Source of the DNA: Chryseobacterium mucoviscidosis
Lineage (GTDB): Bacteria; Bacteroidota; Bacteroidia; Flavobacteriales; Weeksellaceae
Length of the DNA: 64,000 nt
Assembly: GCF_002177115.1 (NCBI RefSeq)
Contig: NZ_MVAG01000103.1
Span: 38,920 to 102,919 of the forward strand
Direction of reading: 5' to 3'
Position numbers and translations under genes: made by a program
The notes under the pieces: generated by a model
Told to the model about the DNA's origin: nothing
Databases searched by the model: none
What the model saw: the letters and a program-made list of their open reading frames with translations, nothing else
In this document: piece after piece, positions 8,831 through 18,400 of the stretch
How positions within the stretch are numbered: the first letter of the stretch is position 1
How the letters are laid out: every line of letters starts with the position of its first letter

Positions 8831-9661
8831 ATGGAAAAAAGTAAATATCCGAATTTCAAGTTTACATGGATTGGCGGTCTTGTTTTACTGGCAGGATTGT
8901 TTTTCGGAACAATGGTGGTTTCGTCTTTTAATGTTTTCTGGATGTTTACTTTCAAAGAAAATCTACAGTACAGAGACTGGTTTTTTATGATTACCAATGC
9001 CGCAGGATTTCTTACGGCTATTGCTTTTTTTGATTTTTTCATCGTGAGAAGAACAACAGGAATGAAGCTGAATTTCAATTTTTCTCCCACTAATTTTTCT
9101 ACTTATCTCCTGATTTTTCCAATGATGATCGGGATGATGTTTATTGCAGAATTTATTACCGCCCAGATTCCTACAACGGGACCTTTTTTCGGGAAATATT
9201 ACGATTTTTTTACCCAGATGATGGAAAAACTTACCGATGATCCGGTTGTGATGATCATTACTGCCGTTATCTGTGCGCCTATTTTTGAAGAAATTATTTT
9301 CAGGGGAATTATCCAGAAAGGATTGATGAATAAAGGCGTTGAACCAAAAATGGCAATTGTTTTTGCTTCCGTAATCTTTGGTGCGGTTCACGGAAATCCG
9401 TGGCAGTTTGTGGGAGCAGTTCTGTTAGGATGCGTTCTGGGATTGGTATATTACAAAACAAAATCTCTGCTTTTACCAATGCTTTTGCATGGTTTTAATA
9501 ATTTATGTTCCACCTTATTAATCACTTATGTAAAAACGGAAAGCTTCGCAGATGCTTTTAAAGTTTCAGAATGGATCATACTGATGACAGGAATTGCACT
9601 TTTCTCCTTGTTTTATTTTCTTTTTATGAAAAAATATAAAGTGCATTATTCTGAAATTTAA
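8831..9661 (+). CDS. CPBP family intramembrane metalloprotease
   Basis: A 276-residue membrane protein of the CPBP/CAAX-protease (Abi, glutamic-type) family. Hydrophobic helices run throughout. The three conserved motifs are EEIIFRGIIQKGL (EExxxR), FGAVHG (FxxxH) and LLHGFNN (HxxxN), all intact, so it is probably catalytically competent. Family members process prenylated or small peptides in the membrane; the substrate here is unknown. The ATG at 8831 is preferred over an upstream TTG because a TATCTTTG promoter element overlaps that TTG. The gene is followed by a degenerate dispersed repeat and then rdgB. Confidence 0.9.
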   Translation: MEKSKYPNFKFTWIGGLVLLAGLFFGTMVVSSFNVFWMFTFKENLQYRDWFFMITNAAGFLTAIAFFDFFIVRRTTGMKLNFNFSPTNFSTYLLIFPMMIGMMFIAEFITAQIPTTGPFFGKYYDFFTQMMEKLTDDPVVMIITAVICAPIFEEIIFRGIIQKGLMNKGVEPKMAIVFASVIFGAVHGNPWQFVGAVLLGCVLGLVYYKTKSLLLPMLLHGFNNLCSTLLITYVKTESFADAFKVSEWIILMTGIALFSLFYFLFMKKYKVHYSEI

Positions 9662-9778
9662 ATCTAAACACGAATGGCACTAAATTTTTACACACTAATT
9701 TCACTAATATCATTGGTGTTATTCATGATGATGATTTGAGGCTTAAACAAAATAGAAATTAAATAAATGAAATTGAAT
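9662..9778. repeat. Copy of the ACACGAATGGCAC dispersed repeat
   Basis: The phrase AAACACGAATGGCACTAAAT followed by TTACACACTAATTTCACTAA belongs to the intergenic family also seen at about 7010, 52511-52911, 61283-61331 and 61672-61696. Confidence 0.5.
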
Positions 9779-10354
9779 ATGGAATTACTGGTAGCAACGC
9801 ACAACATACATAAGAAAGAAGAAATTCAGCAGATTTTAGGCGATGAATTTGTCGTTAAAAGTCTTGCCGATTACGATCTTCATGAAGAAATCGTAGAAGA
9901 CGGAGATTCTTTCAATGCCAATGCGTTAATTAAGGCGAAATACTGCTTCGAAAAAACAGGAATTCCAAGTTTGGGCGATGACAGCGGACTGGTTGTAGAA
10001 TCTCTGGACGGAAGACCCGGGATTTTTTCCGCGCGTTATGCAGGAAATCATGATTTTGCCAAAAATATCGAAAAAGTTTTGGGCGAAATGGAAGGTATTG
10101 AAAACAGAAAAGCGTATTTCATTACTGTTTTATGCTATTACGACGAAAACGGAGCCAAATATTTCGACGGAAGGGTTCACGGAAATTTACTGAAAGAAAA
10201 TAAAGGTTTCAAAGGGTTCGGCTACGATCCGATCTTCGTTCCGGAAGGGTACGACATGACTTTTGCAGAAATGGAACCGCAGGATAAAAATAAAATCAGC
10301 CACAGAAAACAGGCTTTGGATCTATTTTTGGATTTCCTGAAAGGGAAAGAATAG
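9779..10354 (+). CDS. rdgB: Non-canonical purine NTP pyrophosphatase (RdgB/HAM1)
   Basis: This enzyme hydrolyses ITP, dITP and XTP to monophosphates, keeping deaminated purines out of DNA and RNA. The 191-residue protein starts MELLVATHNIHKKEEI; an in-frame ATG four codons earlier (9767) is possible. Family motifs are ATHNIHKKEE near the N-terminus, DDSGLVVESLDGRPGIFSAR (metal and base site), GYDPIFVPEG and the C-terminal SHRKQALD. Length is standard. The protein is cytoplasmic and single-domain. It is followed by a quasi-repeat spacer and then rnz. Confidence 0.95.
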   Translation: MELLVATHNIHKKEEIQQILGDEFVVKSLADYDLHEEIVEDGDSFNANALIKAKYCFEKTGIPSLGDDSGLVVESLDGRPGIFSARYAGNHDFAKNIEKVLGEMEGIENRKAYFITVLCYYDENGAKYFDGRVHGNLLKENKGFKGFGYDPIFVPEGYDMTFAEMEPQDKNKISHRKQALDLFLDFLKGKE

Positions 10355-10356
10355 TT

Positions 10357-10468
10357 TGAGGTTGAGGCTAAGATGTATGGTGAAAACAGAAACCGGAATT
10401 TAGATATTTAAATTGGTTTCCACTACGTAATTTTAATCTCAGCCTAAATCTTAGTCTTAACCTAAATC
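10357..10468. repeat. Fold-back spacer made of short quasi-repeats
   Basis: GAGGTTGAGGCTAAGATGTA on the left is an imperfect inverted match to CAGCCTAAATCTTAGTCTTA with AACCTAAATCC on the right. The whole spacer between rdgB and rnz is built of GAGGTTGAGG / CTAAG-like words. Confidence 0.55.
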
Positions 10469-10470
10469 CG

Positions 10471-10478
10471 TACATTTG
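10471..10478 (+). promoter_or_regulatory. -7 box of rnz
   Basis: TACATTTG fits TAnnTTTG and ends 21 bases before the TTG start codon of rnz. The -33 region is weak (TTAG, 17 bases upstream). Confidence 0.45.
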
Positions 10479-10499
10479 TCACCTTAATAAACCATCGAT

Positions 10500-11414
10500 T
10501 TGAGTACTTATTTAACGATATTAGGCTTTAATTCAGCAATTCCTACGGTGAATTCTTCTCCTACCGCGCAGTTTCTGGAGATGGAAGAACGGTCTTTCCT
10601 CATCGATTGTGGGGAAGGAACGCAGGTACAGTTGAGAAAAGCCAAAGCGAAATTTTCGAAGATCAATCATATTTTTATTTCTCATCTTCACGGAGATCAC
10701 TGTTTTGGTTTACCAGGGCTTATTGCTTCCTTCAGACTTTTAGGAAGAGAAACGCCGCTTCACGTTTACGGTCCGAAAGGAATTAAGAAAATGCTGGAAA
10801 CTATTTTCACGATTACAGAAACGCACCGTGGTTTTGAAGTGGTTTATCATGAACTGGATAAAGATTATTCAGAGAAAATTTACGAAGACAACAGGGTAGA
10901 AGTGTACACCATTCCTCTGGATCACAGAATATACTGCAACGGTTATCTGTTTAAAGAAAAACCGAAAGACAGGCATCTGAACATGAAGGAAATAGCGAAG
11001 TACAGCGAAATAGAAACCTGCGATTATCACAATATAAAAGCCGGAAAAGATTTTGTTTTAAGCGATGGATACGTTCTTAAAAATGAAATTCTTACCGTAG
11101 AACCTGCATCTTCTGTATCTTACGCCTTTTGCAGCGATACAAGATATCTGGAAAGTGTAATCCCGATCATTAAAAATGTAACCGTGCTTTATCATGAATC
11201 TACATTTCTTCACGATTTGAAGGAAATGGCAGATTATACAGGGCATACAACTGCTCTGGAAGCTGCAACGGTAGCCAGAAAAGCAGAAGTCGGAAAACTG
11301 ATCTTAGGACATTTTTCCAATCGGTACGGAGATCTTACCGTATTTACCGATGAAGCAAGAACTGTTTTTCCCAATACTTTCTTACCGAAGGCACTGGAAC
11401 CTGTAAAAATTTAA
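10500..11414 (+). CDS. rnz: Ribonuclease Z
   Basis: RNase Z is the metallo-beta-lactamase-fold endonuclease that trims the 3' trailer of pre-tRNAs. The 304-residue protein starts MSTYLTILGFNSAIPT from a TTG codon. There is no ATG in frame nearby and the family N-terminus begins exactly here, so the TTG is credible. The zinc motif HLHGDHCFGLPG (HxHxDH) is intact, with the later histidines in PLDHRIYCNGY and LILGHFSNRY. The gene is separated by only five bases from the next gene, so the two are probably co-transcribed. Confidence 0.94.
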   Translation: MSTYLTILGFNSAIPTVNSSPTAQFLEMEERSFLIDCGEGTQVQLRKAKAKFSKINHIFISHLHGDHCFGLPGLIASFRLLGRETPLHVYGPKGIKKMLETIFTITETHRGFEVVYHELDKDYSEKIYEDNRVEVYTIPLDHRIYCNGYLFKEKPKDRHLNMKEIAKYSEIETCDYHNIKAGKDFVLSDGYVLKNEILTVEPASSVSYAFCSDTRYLESVIPIIKNVTVLYHESTFLHDLKEMADYTGHTTALEAATVARKAEVGKLILGHFSNRYGDLTVFTDEARTVFPNTFLPKALEPVKI

Positions 11415-11419
11415 AAATA

Positions 11420-12190
11420 ATGTTGAAGTTTGAAGAACTGAAAATCTTCTTAGATGAAAAAGCAGACCAGTACAATGATCCTGAATTTATAGAAAATGAT
11501 CCGATCCAGATTCCGCATCGTTTTTCTCTGAAACAGGATATTGAAATTGCAGGATTTCTGGCGGCGACAATTTCGTGGGGAAACAGAAAAGCGATCATTA
11601 AATCGGCAGAAAAAATGCTCGATATTATGGGAAATTCACCCTATGATTTTGTTTTGAATCATTCGGAAAAAGATTTGAAATTTCTTGAAGGCAAAAGTGT
11701 CCACAGAACGTTTAACGGAGAAGATTTTGCTTATTTTATTAAGCAGTTTAACAGAATTTATACGGAGAATGAAAGTCTGGAAGATTTATTCAGGATAAAT
11801 GATTCTGAGATTAATTTTTCTCATGCCATTGAACGTTTCAGAACACAGTTTTTGGGAATGGAAAAGCACAGAACGCACAAACATGTAAGTTCGCCGTATA
11901 AAAATTCTTCCACCAAAAGAATCATTATGTTTCTGCGCTGGATGGTGCGTAACGACAGGCGTGGCGTAGATTTTGGTCTTTGGGAAAATACAGATCCGAA
12001 ACATCTGTCGATTCCTTTGGATGTACATACCGGAAATATTTCAAGAAAACTGGGGCTGATTACGAGAACGCAGAACGACTGGAAAACGGTGGAAGAATTA
12101 GATCTTATCATCCGTACATTTGATGAAAAAGATCCTGCAAAATACGATTTTGCACTGTTTGGATTAGGAGTTACCAAGGAATTAATTTAA
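11420..12190 (+). CDS. TIGR02757 family protein
   Basis: A 256-residue protein matching the uncharacterised TIGR02757 (DUF2400) family common in Bacteroidetes. Conserved stretches include AGFLAATISWGNRKAI, IMFLRWMVRNDRRGVDFGLW and SIPLDVHTGNISRKLGL, with a conserved D-H pair in LDVHTG. The helical character and the VHTGN motif are reminiscent of helix-hairpin-helix DNA glycosylase folds, but I would not assign that activity. It starts five bases after rnz, and a DUF1003-like gene follows 12 bases downstream, so all three may be one operon. Confidence 0.85.
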   Translation: MLKFEELKIFLDEKADQYNDPEFIENDPIQIPHRFSLKQDIEIAGFLAATISWGNRKAIIKSAEKMLDIMGNSPYDFVLNHSEKDLKFLEGKSVHRTFNGEDFAYFIKQFNRIYTENESLEDLFRINDSEINFSHAIERFRTQFLGMEKHRTHKHVSSPYKNSSTKRIIMFLRWMVRNDRRGVDFGLWENTDPKHLSIPLDVHTGNISRKLGLITRTQNDWKTVEELDLIIRTFDEKDPAKYDFALFGLGVTKELI

Positions 12191-12202
12191 AATTGAAACG
12201 CA

Positions 12203-12754
12203 ATGAAAAAGAACGAAGAAAAAATTGAAGTATTAGAAAGAATTGCCAACGGAATTACATGGTGGATCGGTTCTATTCCGTCGCTCATTGCGCATACCCT
12301 GTTTTTTTTGATTTCTTTTCTTCTGCCGGTTCTTCATATTGTAGAATTTGATAAAATGCTGCTGATTCTTACCACAGTGGTTTCTTTAGAGGCAATTTAT
12401 CTTGCCATTTTCATCCAGATGTCGGTGAATAAAAGTCATGAAAAGATTGAAGACATTCAGGAAGATATCGAGGAAATTAGTGAGGATATTGAAGATATTC
12501 AGGAAGATATTGAAGAGATCAGCGAAGACATTGAGGAAATCAGCGAGGATATCGAAGAAATTAATGAAGATATTGAGGATATTCAGGAAGATATTGAAGA
12601 AATTAATGAGGAAGAAGATGAAGAAGACCATAATGAGCGCGCCAAAAATGTAATGCTGAAAAGCAATGTAAGTTCCAACAAAAATGAAATTAAAGCACTG
12701 AAAGATAAGATCTCAGAATTGCAAAATATGATTGACGAACTGAAAAAAGATTAG
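12203..12754 (+). CDS. DUF1003-like two-helix membrane protein with long acidic coiled coil
   Basis: A 183-residue protein. Residues 1-80 contain two hydrophobic segments (IAHTLFFLISFLLPVLHIV and MLLILTTVVSLEAIYLAIFI) arranged as in DUF1003 / low-affinity iron permease-like proteins. From about residue 83 to 135 the chain is a near-perfect heptad repeat of EDIEEIS, EDIEDIQ and EDIEEIN units, strongly acidic, followed by EEEDEEDHNE and a second coiled-coil stretch (KALKDKISELQNMIDELKKD). At DNA level this is a run of 21-base repeats, prone to length variation. The function is unknown; oligomerisation through the coiled coil is inferred. Confidence 0.75.
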   Translation: MKKNEEKIEVLERIANGITWWIGSIPSLIAHTLFFLISFLLPVLHIVEFDKMLLILTTVVSLEAIYLAIFIQMSVNKSHEKIEDIQEDIEEISEDIEDIQEDIEEISEDIEEISEDIEEINEDIEDIQEDIEEINEEEDEEDHNERAKNVMLKSNVSSNKNEIKALKDKISELQNMIDELKKD

Positions 12755-12796
12755 TTAATCAACAGATAAAATTGTTGAAATAGTAAAATTCCACAC

Positions 12797-12828
12797 AAAA
12801 AGACTGATAATTTTATCAGTCTTTTTTA
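12797..12828 (+). terminator. Terminator after the DUF1003-like gene
   Basis: AAAGACTGATAA pairs with TTATCAGTCTTT, leaving a minimal loop, followed by a T run. It closes the rnz-TIGR02757-DUF1003 unit before the three secreted-protein genes. Confidence 0.85.
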
Positions 12829-12930
12829 TTAATTCAGATAGAATATCTGTTATTTCTATAATTTTAAAATATTTTAGGTTATTTGTAGTATAACGCTTGT
12901 TTTTTGTTCTGATTTTAAGTAATAATTTAG

Positions 12931-12938
12931 TATTTTTG
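12931..12938 (+). promoter_or_regulatory. -7 box of the first anchor-L gene
   Basis: TATTTTTG matches TAnnTTTG and lies 16 bases before the ATG at 12955. The nearest TTG is 24 bases upstream, longer than ideal. Confidence 0.5.
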
Positions 12939-12954
12939 AACAAACAACAACAAA

Positions 12955-15315
12955 ATGTTAAATTATAGATTAAAAAACTACTATTTCCTTTTAGTGTTGC
13001 TTCTGGTTTCGGGTTCCGTTTTTGCCCAAAAAGCATCAAGAAAACCAATCAAAGAAAAGCATACTAATTCGAGTTTAAAGTCAGGTGCATTTATAGATGT
13101 TAATGTCGCTTCCTATGCGCCATCATCTTATAATATAGAACAGCTTGTTAAAAATATCCTTATTACAGGCGGTTCAAGTTGTGCTGTTGCCAATGTTACC
13201 AACGTCACTGTTTCTCCCAATCAGCCCGCAACAGACCCCGAAAGAGCTTGGGGATATTTTCATAAAGGAACTACCGCTTTTCCGTTTACGGATGGTGTTG
13301 TATTGGTAACTGGAAAAGCCCGAAGAGCAGGAAATGTTTTGGAAACAGGATTAGGTGACACTGTTCCCGGATCCACCGTTAGTGATCCGGATCTTGTTAC
13401 GGCAATTAATCCTTTGGCTCCTTTAAAAGATGCCGTTTTTATTGAATTCGACTTCGTTCCCAACAATACTCAGGTAAAATTCAATTATATTTTTGCTTCA
13501 GAAGAATATACCTCAGATTTCCCTTGTGGAGTTTATTCTGATGGTTTTGCTTTATTACTGAAAAAAGTAGGGGATCCTACTTATACCAATATGGCAATTT
13601 TACCCGGAACAGCGGGACCGGTAAGCGTTACCAACATTGTTCCTTCCGGTAATGGGTTCTCATGCGGACCTATTAACGAAGCTTACTTCGGAGGAATGAA
13701 CACTTCAAATATCGAAACGAATTTCAATGGAAGAACAATTCCTTTAACGGCAACTGCAACGGTAATTCCGGGACAGACCTATCATTTTAAAATGGTTTTG
13801 GCTGATGCTTCCGACAGTGGTTTTGATTCTGCCGTTTTTCTTCAGGGAGGATCTTTTGATATCGGAATGACCATTGTAGACGGCAGCGGAAATCCTTTAA
13901 CGACGGTGAATATGTGTGATAATACGCCGCAAACTCTTACTGCACAGATTGCTGCTGTTCCGGGAATGACTTTCCAATGGTACAAAGACGGTGTTGCAAT
14001 TGCAGGGGCAACCAATGCGACCTATATCGCTACATCACCCGGTGTGTATGAGGTAAGAACATTTGTGGGCGGAACCAACTGCCAGACAGCTACCGTTACC
14101 ATTGTAGGCGGAACAACGCCACCTGCACAGAATGCTACTTTAAAACTCTGTACAACACCATCTTTGGCAACATTTAATTTAAATGATGCAACGCCGCAGA
14201 TTACAACTTCCACTACGGCTATTGTTCGTTATTATGTGAATCAGGCAGATGCTGTTGCTCAGAATGCAAACTATCTTACGGCGGCGCAAATGGCAAGTTA
14301 TAACGGAACAGACGGACAGGTTTTGTATGTCGTGGTTTCCAACGGAGCTTTCTGTAGCAAAACAGTAACTTTAACTTTAAGAAAAGAAGCAACGCCTGTT
14401 GCACAGCTTACGGCAACAAAAGTAAGAATCTGCTTAGGCGAATCTACAACTTTAACAGCTTCTAACGGAGCAACCTATCAATGGACGAATTTATCGGGAA
14501 CCGGAGCTACACAAACAGTTTCTCCAACCCAGACTACAACATATTCTGTTTATGCGATCGGAACACAGGGATGTAAATCTTTACAGCCTGCATCCGTTAC
14601 TATAGAAGTTGTTCCGGCTATTAAATCAACACTTTCCGGTGGAATGATCTGTCAGGGAGATGTTATTAATTTAGACGCAGGAGCAGGCCCGAACTATACA
14701 TATCTGTGGAGTAATGGAGCAACATCTCAGACGATTTCTGTAGGAACTCCGGGAACATACAGTGTAACCATTACCAATGGAGTGTGTTCAAAGGTCTTTA
14801 CAACACAGGTTATTCAGGCGGTTATTCCGGAAGTTATTAATGTTAACTATAATGAAAACGGAACCATGATTATTACGGCAAGTAACCCAAGCAACGGTGT
14901 TTTGGAATATTCTGTTGATAATGGTTTAACATGGCAAAATTCAAATACATTTACCAATGTGCCGAGAAATACAGTTATTGCCATTAGAGTGAGAGTGAAG
15001 AATACAAGCTGTGTAGGCTTCCTTGAATATTTCACATTTGTAATGCAGAACGTTATTACGCCAAACGGAGATAACATTAATGATATCATTGATTTCCGAA
15101 TCGTGAATAAAAACAAAGACTTTAAAGCCTCTATTTTTGACCGTTACGGAAGAGAGGTTTACAGAGAAAGCAGCTTACAGCCTTATTGGGACGGATATTT
15201 CCAAGGTAAACGACTGAATACCTCATCATACTGGTATCAGGTAAGTTTTGAAGATCCTGCAAGTAAAAAGCCTGTCGTAAAAACAGGATGGATCTTATTG
15301 AAAAATTTTGAATAA
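12955..15315 (+). CDS. Choice-of-anchor L domain protein, T9SS type B substrate (paralogue 1)
   Basis: A 786-residue secreted protein. Residues 1-24 are a Sec signal peptide (FLLVLLLVSGSVFAQ). Residues about 45-300 form the choice-of-anchor L domain, with FASEEYTSDFPCGVYSDGFA and the ETNFNGRT / PGQTYHFKMVLADASDSGFD stretch. Then come Ig-like/PKD-like beta-modules to about 690, each with a CxGxxxTLTA-type start. From about residue 699 the type B type-IX sorting domain begins (NVITPNGDNINDIIDF) and ends in GWILLKNFE, the gliding-motility-associated C-terminal family. The protein is expected at the cell surface or in the medium. It has its own -7 box and terminator and is the first of three tandem paralogues. 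The specific ligand is unknown. Confidence 0.92.
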   Translation: MLNYRLKNYYFLLVLLLVSGSVFAQKASRKPIKEKHTNSSLKSGAFIDVNVASYAPSSYNIEQLVKNILITGGSSCAVANVTNVTVSPNQPATDPERAWGYFHKGTTAFPFTDGVVLVTGKARRAGNVLETGLGDTVPGSTVSDPDLVTAINPLAPLKDAVFIEFDFVPNNTQVKFNYIFASEEYTSDFPCGVYSDGFALLLKKVGDPTYTNMAILPGTAGPVSVTNIVPSGNGFSCGPINEAYFGGMNTSNIETNFNGRTIPLTATATVIPGQTYHFKMVLADASDSGFDSAVFLQGGSFDIGMTIVDGSGNPLTTVNMCDNTPQTLTAQIAAVPGMTFQWYKDGVAIAGATNATYIATSPGVYEVRTFVGGTNCQTATVTIVGGTTPPAQNATLKLCTTPSLATFNLNDATPQITTSTTAIVRYYVNQADAVAQNANYLTAAQMASYNGTDGQVLYVVVSNGAFCSKTVTLTLRKEATPVAQLTATKVRICLGESTTLTASNGATYQWTNLSGTGATQTVSPTQTTTYSVYAIGTQGCKSLQPASVTIEVVPAIKSTLSGGMICQGDVINLDAGAGPNYTYLWSNGATSQTISVGTPGTYSVTITNGVCSKVFTTQVIQAVIPEVINVNYNENGTMIITASNPSNGVLEYSVDNGLTWQNSNTFTNVPRNTVIAIRVRVKNTSCVGFLEYFTFVMQNVITPNGDNINDIIDFRIVNKNKDFKASIFDRYGREVYRESSLQPYWDGYFQGKRLNTSSYWYQVSFEDPASKKPVVKTGWILLKNFE

Positions 15316-15328
15316 TTTAATCAAAATA

Positions 15329-15358
15329 GAAAGACCAACAATTTGTTGGTCTTTTTTT
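15329..15358 (+). terminator. Terminator of anchor-L paralogue 1
   Basis: AAAGACCAACAA and TTGTTGGTCTTT form a 12-base stem with almost no loop, followed by seven or more T, 14 bases after the stop codon. Confidence 0.9.
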
Positions 15359-15434
15359 CGTTTTAGAGATAATTGAAATTACTTTTTTTACAGGATATTT
15401 AATTATATAAGTGATAATGTAATTAGTACCGAAT

Positions 15435-15465
15435 TGAAATTCAATTGAAAAAAATAGTATTTTTG
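15435..15465 (+). promoter_or_regulatory. Bacteroidetes promoter of anchor-L paralogue 2
   Basis: TTG at 15435-15437, a 20-base spacer, then TATTTTTG at 15458-15465, an excellent fit to the TTG/TAnnTTTG consensus. The ATG follows 16 bases later. Confidence 0.7.
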
Positions 15466-15481
15466 TTTAAAATAATATAAA

Positions 15482-18400
15482 ATGTTAAATAGGAGGACAA
15501 AAAATTTATTTTTGGCTTTGCTTTTGGTTTTTGTAGGGAATTTCGTTAATGCACAGAAAGGCAGAGACGGAAAAGGAGTTGTGAGCAGACAAACCCCTGA
15601 AAACATGAAAGCCGGAGCTTTTATAGATGTAAATACAGCCGCTTATCCGGAATCTTCATACAGTATCACACAATTGGTAAAAGATGTCCTCATTAGTGGA
15701 GGATCTGCATGTTCTGCTGCGAATGTAACGAATGTATCTGTTTCTCCAAATTTAGCAGTGACAGACCAAAACAGAAGCTGGGGATATTTTAATAAAGCAA
15801 CCACCAATTTCCCTTTTGCAAAAGGAATTGTTCTTACAACAGGATATGCGAGAAAAGCTGGAAATGATCTTCAGGGAACTTTAAGTGACGGTTTAGGTTC
15901 CGGAGGAGATGCAGATTTGGCAGCAGCTCTTGGAGTTCCAAACAATCAGCTTAACGATGCGACTTACATAGAATTCGATTTTGTTCCGGCTTCTACTAAA
16001 GTTACTTTCAGATATTTATTCGCTTCAAAAGAATATCAGACAAACTTCCCATGTACCATCAGCGATGGTTTTGCTCTTTTATTAAGAAAAGTAGGGGATC
16101 CTTATACCAATCTTGCTGTTTTACCGGGAGGAGCAGGTCCTGTAAGTGTAACGAATATTCACCCTTCCACACAATATCAGACGGGTGCTCCATTGGCTTG
16201 CGGAGCTGCAAACGTATCGTATTTCGGAGGATATAATATTCCTCAGATCGAAACGAACTTTAACGGACGTACTGTTCCGTTAACGGCAACAGCAACAGTA
16301 ATTCCGGGGCAGACTTATCATTTCAAAATGGTTTTGGCAGATTATCAGGATGCTAATTTCGATTCTGCGGTATTTCTTGAAGCAGGATCTTTCGATATTG
16401 GTGTGCAGTTATTAGATCCGGCGGGAGTTACACTTCCTTCCTCCATCAACGTCTGTGATAATACTCCGCAGACATTCACTGCGTCAGTTCAGGGAGGTGG
16501 AGCTACTTATCAATGGTATTTGGGAACAAACCCTATTCCGGGAGCAACCAATGCTTCTTACACGGCAACTCAGCCGGGAGTATATTCAGTTCAGGTATTT
16601 TTACCCGGAAACACCTGTCCGGGAACAGCTTCCATTACTATTGTCGGGGGAACTTCGCCCACGGTTCAGAATGCAACACTCACATCCTGTTACACACAGG
16701 GTAATGCTACTTTCAACTTAACGTCGGCACAACCTTCAATCAGTACAACACCGGGAGCTACATTTGCTTATTATGTGAATCAGGCAGATGCGGTTGCAGG
16801 AAACGGAAATACGATTGCGAATCCGACCGCCTTTTCAAGTCCGGGACAGACGGTGTATGTTTCAGTTAAAAACGGATTTTGTTCCAAAGTTGCTGAATTA
16901 CAACTGATAAAAGCGCCTCAGATTACGGCAACTATTGCTACACCGGGAGTTTTAACATGTACAAATTCACAGGTTACGTTAAATGCTTCGAGTTCAGTAT
17001 ATCCTACAGGTTCTACATTTAGCTGGACAACTACCAACGGAAATATTGTTTCAGGAGCAAATACCTTAAATCCTGTTGTAAATACCGCGGGAACGTATAC
17101 TTTAACCATATCTAATATATACCAGCCGGGAAATGTTAGCTGTACCGGAACAGCGAATGTAACCGTTACAGGAGACAGCGCGCCGCCAACTACAGGATTA
17201 ACGGCTTCAAAAATTTTAATCTGTTCAGGAGAATCGGTAACTTTAACGGCTTCCGGCGGGGCTACTTACAATTGGGTTGGTCTTCCGGGAAATGGAGCGA
17301 CACAAACTGTTTCTCCTACGACGACCACGACGTATACGGTTACTGCGGTGGGAGCGAACGGATGTGTTTCTGCTACTCCTGCAACGATTACGATACAGGT
17401 GACTCAGCCAATTACCGTTCAGAATGCTACTTTATTAAAATGTTATCAGAACGGAGGAATTAATTATAATTTAACGGAAGCACAGCCACAGATTACAACA
17501 GCACCAGGAGTTACTTTTGCCTATTATCTGAATGTTGCGGATGCCAATGCCGGAAATACGAATACAATTGCCAATCCTGCATCTTTTAACAGTGCTGGAG
17601 GACAGACTATTTATGTTTTGGTGACAAACGGAGGGTGTAAAAATGTGGTCACATTACAGCTTTTGTCTACTCCTCAAACAACTTTAACCATTAATCCGCC
17701 TCAGCAGATTACCTGTACCACTCCTCAGGTTACATTGAATGCTTCTGCTTCTGTAATTCCTGCAGGATCTACCATTACATGGACCGCAACCGGTGGAGGA
17801 AATATTGTTTCTGGAGCTAATACATTAACTCCGGTGGTAAACGCGGGTGGAGTATATACTTTAACGGTAACCAATATCAACCAGCCCGGAAATGTAAACT
17901 GTACGTATACTTTAAACGTTACGGTAACACAAAATACAACCGCTCCGACAGCGACTGTAACTTCTACGGTATTACAGATATGTTCAGGAGAATCTGTTAC
18001 TTTAACGGCTTCCGGCGGTGCAACCTATAACTGGACAGGACTTATAGGAAATGGAAATACACAGGTAGTTTCGCCTACTTCTACAACTACCTACACTGTT
18101 TTTGCTGTGGGTACTAATGGATGTGTTTCAGCGACTCCTGCTACCATTACAATAATCGTGGCTCCTCCTGTAGCAGTTTTAACTGCTTCTCAAATGAAAA
18201 TATGTGCAGGTGAATCTGTAACTTTAACAGCAACCGGCGGAGTTACTTACGAATGGGTAGGTTTACCGGGCAACGGAAGTACACAGATTGTATCTCCAAC
18301 AGCTACAACTACCTATTCTGTCTTTGCTTTAGGTGGAAACGGATGTAAAGTGGCTAATCCTACTTCAATTACCATTCAGGTTGTCCCTGCAATTGTTTCT

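Noticed and set aside
8617..9090. 157-codon minus-strand open frame overlapping the CPBP gene
   Set aside because: Lys/Ile-rich with no recognisable domain; most of it is antisense to a gene with clear family motifs and the rest lies in a dispersed repeat element.
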